Shown here piece after piece: positions 59,562 to 64,000 of a stretch of DNA of 64,000 nucleotides (positions within the stretch are counted from its first letter, which is position 1; each line of letters opens with the position of its first letter). The stretch lies in the NCBI GenBank assembly GCA_030549495.1, contig JAUIRK010000106.1, positions 1,011,001 through 1,075,000 on the forward strand, given 5' to 3'. Source of the DNA: Nectonema munidae (lineage: Eukaryota > Nematomorpha > Nectonematoida > Nectonematidae). The notes under the pieces are model-generated. The model was not told the DNA's origin, did no database searches, and worked only from the letters and a program-made list of their open reading frames with translations. The translations under genes and the position numbers were made by a program.

Positions 59562-60447
59562 CGTGGCGAAGTGGAAGCCGACCTGGAAGGAAATTCAGCA
59601 GTGCAGCCTGTGCGTGCAGCGCAATGAATTGGAACGCATTTCCCAATTTGTTTATCTGATGGACGCTAAGCGTGCACTCATTGGTCGCTTGATGCTGCAG
59701 TACTTGCGCGCCACAACTGCCAACACGTCCGCTCTTTTTTCCAGAAGTTGTAAAGGAAAGCCGTTGCTCCTTCCGAATCCCCTTTCGCTATCCACCTCGC
59801 TTGCTCCTCTCGCGTTCAACATCTCGCATAGCGGAAGTTATGTCATTTTAGCGGCTTCACTCTCAGCTGAAATGATTGGTTGTGATGTAATGGAAGTTAC
59901 ATTACCGCGTGGAAAGTCTTCTGTCAAGGATTACATCGCTATGTTCAAATCAAAGCTGTCTGAGAGTGAGTTCTCGTTCATGACATCCATTGTGCAGTCA
60001 GAAAAGCAGTTGCAACAATTTTTCAGGGTGTGGACATTGAAAGAAAGTTTTTTGAAAGCTACCGGTTTGGGTATTTGTCATTACGACTTATTAGATGTTG
60101 ATTTCAGGCTTAAGAAAGCATTTGTACCTGCTGATCAATTTGGCGCGGTAAATTTAAGCGATGCTCAATTTCATTTGAAAGGTGTTCTTCAAAAAGACTG
60201 GCATTTTCTAGAAACTGAGATGGATGAACATTTCATTTCTGTCGCTCTCTTCCATCGAGATAAGAAAATTGGGGCTCAAAGTACGAAAGCATGCCCTTTA
60301 AAAATACTTCGAAGTGAGAAGTTTGAGAGTGTAGCGCTGGAAAGTATTTTGAATACCTGTCAAAAATTGCATGCTTTTAGTGATTCTTATATCAAAGATT
60401 TTTGTGAGAACTTTATGAATAAAGATAACTCAAAATCATATTTATGA
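59545..60447 (+). CDS. AASDHPPT: 4'-phosphopantetheinyl transferase, AASDHPPT type
   Basis: The 300-residue protein transfers the 4'-phosphopantetheine arm of coenzyme A to a serine of acyl carrier proteins (cytosolic FAS, mitochondrial ACP, other carrier domains), in cytosol. Motifs in order: ISQFVYLMDAKRALIGRLM (about 32-50), KGKP (70-73), FNISHSG (91-97), IGCDVME with the Mg2+-binding Asp (111-117), and FFRVWTLKESFLKATGLG with the W-x-x-KE of the Sfp superfamily (KE at 166-167). The length is close to human AASDHPPT (309). The ATG at 59545 is the first in frame; a GTG nine bases upstream is not a likely start. The frame is uninterrupted with no intron, while the vertebrate gene has several. 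GC is higher than the surroundings in the first half. No neighbour is functionally linked. Confidence 0.95.
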   Translation: MLWFFNVAKWKPTWKEIQQCSLCVQRNELERISQFVYLMDAKRALIGRLMLQYLRATTANTSALFSRSCKGKPLLLPNPLSLSTSLAPLAFNISHSGSYVILAASLSAEMIGCDVMEVTLPRGKSSVKDYIAMFKSKLSESEFSFMTSIVQSEKQLQQFFRVWTLKESFLKATGLGICHYDLLDVDFRLKKAFVPADQFGAVNLSDAQFHLKGVLQKDWHFLETEMDEHFISVALFHRDKKIGAQSTKACPLKILRSEKFESVALESILNTCQKLHAFSDSYIKDFCENFMNKDNSKSYL

Positions 60448-60799
60448 TTGCTTTGCATTTTTTAACAATTTAAAATACTTAAATCATTTTTTTATTGATC
60501 TTAGATTTTGACTTTTTCAATATAAAATGTTAAATTACGCTGAAAATTAAGGTAAAAAATGGTAGATCCTTAGTGTGTATCATATTTGATACAATGGCTT
60601 TTGAGAGATAAAATATGTTTTGCACGAAAATTAAAAAAATATATATCAAATGAATTAATAAAAAATAGATTAAAAAACTATTTATTGAAGAAAAAAAACT
60701 TTCGATAATATAGGGTAGTTAAAATGAAGCAATTTCTTTCATGTCTTAAACATAAGTCAACGTTACATCTCACACAGATAACTTGAGATATCATAGAAC
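60448..60799. other. 3' flank of the transferase gene
   Basis: Contains a candidate AATAAA at 60657-60662 and a palindromic TATCATATTTGATA near 60580 like one in SERCA intron 6. No other feature seen. Confidence 0.4.
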
Positions 60800-61185
60800 C
60801 AGGGGCGCACAACCGGGGGAGGGGGGGGGGGGCGAAAATGACCTTTGCTGCTCTGAAATTCTTATCGAAGATATTTTACAGACGATGCGTGAGAGCTATA
60901 TAATAGTCCATTGCTTCAATATGCACACAATAAGTAAGCAATGTTTTATCACAGTGTCTCCTTCCTGTTCCTTATATTATATGTCTCCTCTTTATAGTAT
61001 TTTTGAGCAAACACATGTTGATGATCCACTAGATTTTCTCATCTTTTGTCACTGATGATTCTCTTTCTCTCTCCTCTGTTTTTCTCTTCCGCTTTCTCTG
61101 CTAAAACTCAATCATTCACTCAAGCTCGCATTCAAGCTCTCTTCTTTCATTCAAGCCCTATTCTCTTGTTAAGCTCTCTTCTCTC

Positions 61186-61379
61186 CAGTCACGTAGCTAG
61201 GCTGGGCATGAAGGGCTCACACTCCTATGTACAGTATGGTGCCCCCATGCATCTTATGCGATATCAGTATTTGAAAATTTCTCCAATGAAATGGTCAAGA
61301 AAGTATAAATAATGTTGCGCACGTTTTTTGTTTTTAAATTGTGCCCCTTCTATCAACTTTTTTTTTGGCTACACCACTG
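61186..61379. mobile_element. hAT-type MITE nested in the 60800 element (194 bp)
   Basis: The left end CAGTCACGTAGCTAGG and the right end on the other strand CAGTGGTGTAGCCAAA form an imperfect inverted repeat. Flanks CTTCTCTC and CTTCTGTC are an 8-bp duplication with one mismatch. Confidence 0.75.
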
Positions 61380-61595
61380 CTTCTGTCTAATTTACATTTA
61401 GAGTTAAATTAAAATAGTTTTCAATCGTTACGATTTTATATCAATGAATATTGTTAGACTCGTGCTAAGAATTTTTTTTCAGTAAAAGTCACAATCTTTA
61501 TCACTACGTTTGCTACATTTTAACATTTGAAAACTTAAATATTGAAACAAACGCAATGATTTTCTTTTATCGTATACTTTGATTTATGTTAATTT

Positions 61596-61977
61596 GGTCC
61601 TCGGACATTTCGCCCCATTATTTTCATAAGACAATTCAACCCATTATTTTTATAAGACAGTTCGTCCCATGGACAATTCACCCCATTATTTTCATAAGAC
61701 AGTTCGTCCCATGGACAATTCGCCCCATTATTTTCAAGACATTTTGTTTCATGGACAATTCTTCGCCCCGTTATTTTCATAAGACATTTTGTCTCATGGA
61801 CAATTCTAAAAAATTAAGAGATAAATTGATTAATTTGAAATAATTTAATGGAGATAAAATAAACAAGAATATAAAAATTTTTAATAATTTTACACATGCA
61901 AAGATGGATGAAACTTATAGCCCATGATACAATTTATCAGGGGGCAAATTGTCTATGGGGCGAAATGTCTGTCGACC
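61596..61977. mobile_element. MITE with GGTC ends and internal 43-bp tandem repeats (382 bp)
   Basis: The left end GGTCCTCGGACATTTCGCCC and the right end on the other strand GGTCGACAGACATTTCGCCC form a 20-bp arm. Flanks GTTAATTT and GTTAGTTT are an 8-bp duplication with one mismatch. Inside, about 61610-61800, a unit of roughly 43 bp (containing CCCCATTATTTTCATAAGAC and CCCATGGACAATTC) repeats four to five times. Confidence 0.85.
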
Positions 61978-62149
61978 GTTAGTTTAAATAATTTTTTAAT
62001 TATAAGGGCTAGCTCCTATTATTTTGAAATTATTCTGAGAACAGACGGTCCCATTTTAAAATAGTGAAAATTGCTTTATTAGTTTATTTTGTTTCCTTTC
62101 TCTCTTATGTTAATTATGTAACAAATTTTTCAATTTTGAGTAAAAGGTA

Positions 62150-62295
62150 AGGTGCAGCGGGTTTATTTTCATTGACACTGATGTACCGCTTATGTCAAAC
62201 TATGAACAAATTCGTATCGATGAGGAATCGAATCCAGAGGCTTCCGTGCTGAGTCCATCATCTCAACCAACCTGCCATGCCATCCATAGAGCATG
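62150..62295 (-). repeat. tRNA-like SINE head
   Basis: On the minus strand a box A-like TGGCATGGCAGGTTGG (about 62282-62264) and a box B-like GGATTCGATTCC (62235-62224) lie about 50 nt apart. Stems do not form a normal tRNA. It lies inside the 60800-63620 element. Confidence 0.5.
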
Positions 62296-62806
62296 CTGTA
62301 GGGGATACGTCAAATTAGTTTTCAAAAAACTTAAGTTATGCTCTAAAATTTTTTAGTTTTTGTTGAAGCTCTATAACTTTTTCTGATAGACTTTTTTTCC
62401 TTAAAAGTTATTATAAAAGGCAAATCATTGAAAAATGTTAACAGTTATTTTACTTTTTGTAGCTTGTATCAATTTAGCTTTTAAACTATTTTTGAATGAT
62501 GCTGAGTAAAATGAAATAATGCGATCTTAATTTTTGTTTGCACAATTATAACTTCGTTTTATACCCTTGCCCCTGAATCAATCACATTTTTTCATATAAA
62601 CATCGCAGGGTGTCTAGTAGACTCTTTGCCTTTAGACTACATTCACTCATATAAAACTATCCAACCTTCAGTTATTTGTTTTCTCTATGAATCAAATATT
62701 CTTTCAATTCCTGTAATGTGCCTGGTAGACTACTTCATTTTTCAAATGAAAAGCCTATTCCACCCCCTAACAATTTTGGATTTTTTTAAACTAGTGTATA
62801 TTCGAT

Positions 62807-63370
62807 GGTTATAGGTAAAAATGCCCCCAGAATAAATGCCCCTAATTAAAAAGTAGGAAAAAATGCCCCCTAATTTTTGATTTTAAGGTTTTTTTTAATT
62901 ATATAAATATTTTTATTTGGTACCGTTTTGAAAGGCTAAATTTCAAAAATTTCTTAATCTATAGGGTTTTTTTCCTTATAAAGTTCTTGAAAACAATAGC
63001 AAAGGTGCAGATTTGTGGGAATGTGTTCTTAAAATCAGTTAAAATACAAATTATATTTAGAAAGTGTTCTGATACACACAAAGTCCAAAAATATTTGCTG
63101 TTTTATAATTTTTTTTGTATTTAAAAAATTGTCGTATGCTGAGTTTTTTAGTTTACTTTAATTAAATTTTAAATGTTTTAGATGAAAAGTTAACTTTTTT
63201 TTTTACAAAAACCTTTATTTGACATATCTTTTAAAAAAAAATTTTTTTAATTTTAATTAATAATTTTTTGAATTTTTTTTTGTTGGAGCATTTTTTCCTA
63301 ATTTTAAATTGGGGCATGTTTTCGGGCATTTTTTCCTACTTTTTAATTGGGGGAATTTTTTCTGCGCACC
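62807..63370. mobile_element. MITE with ATGCCCC repeats and 9-bp target duplication (564 bp)
   Basis: The left end GGTTATAGGTAAAAATGCCC and the right end on the other strand GGTGCGCAGAAAAAATTCCC extend into longer matching arms that include AATTAAAAAGTAGGAAAAAA. Flanks are ATATTCGAT at 62798-62806 and 63371-63379, identical. A 9-bp duplication would fit Mutator-like elements; 8 bp plus a chance base would fit hAT. Confidence 0.85.
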
Positions 63371-63628
63371 ATATTCGATATGCAAATTTAATTAAAATAT
63401 TTTCGCTGGAAGTATAGTATTTAAATTCACCAATTTTGTAATAAAAAAAATATAAAGTAGTCGTATAAATTTAGGACTTTAGGTATGCGCTGAATACACT
63501 CTATTTTAAAGGATTGCTTGAATATTTGGTCTCCCGTGGTATTTTCAGACCACTAATTTTGAAAATTGCAACAAAAAAATTTCGCCCCTCCCCCAATAAT
63601 TTTGAGGATGTGCGCCCCTGCATAGAAC

Positions 63629-63775
63629 ATACCTTGCATCTTCTTTTCAACTTTCCAGCTAGCATGATTGGTTGGAAAATGATCGTAGCAATCATATCTT
63701 ATTTCCTCTTCAACAAATCATTCAATGTTGAATCTTTTTTTAGAAACTTCTTTTTTTGATTGAAATCCAATGTCC
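63629..63775. other. Spacer before the right-edge piggyBac
   Basis: No domain recognised. Possibly eroded upstream piggyBac sequence. Confidence 0.35.
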
Positions 63776-64000
63776 CAATTAAAATTTTCAGTATAATTCG
63801 AACATGGCAGAAGTGGATGGTGTGAATCAGAATATAAAATAATTACGGAGTTGGAATAAGGGGTAAACAATAGTATTATTCTGTTTTTACTTGGATGCTT
63901 GATGCAGCAATTTCTATTGCTTGGTATTTACACAAAAATACTGGCGGATTGAAATCTTTATTAGATTTCAGTAGACAAATTTCAAGATACTATTTAAATA
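63776..64000 (+). pseudogene. piggyBac transposase fragment, cut by window edge
   Basis: The plus strand encodes IEIQCPN and YNSNMAEVDGVNQNI, the block YNxxMGGVDxxDQN that holds the last DDE aspartate, then in another frame GWMLDAAISIAWYLHKNTGG and LKSLLDFSRQISRYYLN, typical of the piggyBac region that follows. A stop and a frameshift break it. The continuation lies beyond the window. Confidence 0.75.

Larger units (their letters stand above)
60800..63620. mobile_element. hAT-type element (2821 bp) with perfect 8-bp target duplication, host for nested insertions
   Basis: The left end CAGGGGCGCACAACCGGGGG and the right end on the other strand CAGGGGCGCACATCCTCAAA are flanked by CATAGAAC at 60792-60799 and 63621-63628, identical. 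8-bp duplication and CAGGGGCG ends fit hAT. No transposase is recognised, so it is a non-autonomous element. It has been enlarged by three MITEs (61186-61379, 61596-61977, 62807-63370) and a SINE (about 62150-62295). Confidence 0.85.

Noticed and set aside
61586-61843. 85-codon frame with repeated PIIFIRQFVPWTI motif
   Set aside because: The protein repeat is only the 43-bp DNA tandem repeat of a MITE read as codons.

Overview
The window is AT-rich, roughly 70% by eye, and eukaryotic. Coding sequence is sparse. The main gene is cut into short exons with GT-AG introns, and fossil transposons fill most of the rest. The protein families (a SERCA calcium pump with animal-type exon structure, an AASDHPPT-type phosphopantetheinyl transferase, ZBED5-like hAT, Tigger/POGK, piggyBac and Ty3/gypsy elements) point to an animal, most likely an invertebrate with a transposon-rich genome. 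I cannot name the species from sequence alone. No bacterial operons, CRISPR array, rRNA or intact tRNA were seen.

Layout. 1-712: the end of a minus-strand Tigger (TIGD1-like) transposon that runs off the left edge. 1573-4220: a second, almost complete Tigger/pogo element with terminal inverted repeats and TA target duplications. 5.8 kb: a tRNA-like repeat. 6906-43382: one plus-strand SERCA gene with 21 coding exons, read here exon by exon as 1032 residues with every catalytic and calcium-binding residue in place. Its introns are of two kinds. Many are only 49-61 nt. The others run to kilobases and hold transposons: hAT MITEs, ZBED5-like hAT copies, a 2.6 kb piggyBac and a mini-piggyBac. 45.2-48.3 kb: two piggyBac remnants and a small hAT. 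48.5 and 57.1 kb: two copies of one tRNA-derived SINE. About 49.0-50.5 kb: a broken Ty3/gypsy pol fossil. 52018-53908: a POGK-like pogo element with inverted repeats. 54.7-55.8 kb: a Penelope-like remnant. 56.5-57.1 kb: a MITE with poly-C/poly-G ends beside a perfect 112-bp direct duplication. 59545-60447: an intronless 4'-phosphopantetheinyl transferase gene. 60800-63620: a hAT-type element with a perfect 8-bp target duplication that has itself received three further MITEs and a SINE. The right edge cuts into another piggyBac.

The two host genes have unrelated jobs. SERCA loads Ca2+ into the ER lumen using ATP. AASDHPPT charges carrier proteins with phosphopantetheine from CoA. Nothing suggests they are co-regulated. 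The most useful biological lead is that the last SERCA exon appears to encode an extra C-terminal membrane helix and also contains an internal splice donor that could give a short-tailed form. I found no convincing wholly new system. The other leads concern transposon structure: a SERCA exon bracketed by complementary piggyBac fragments, a family of MITEs ending in GGT, and a nest of insertions with clear target duplications.
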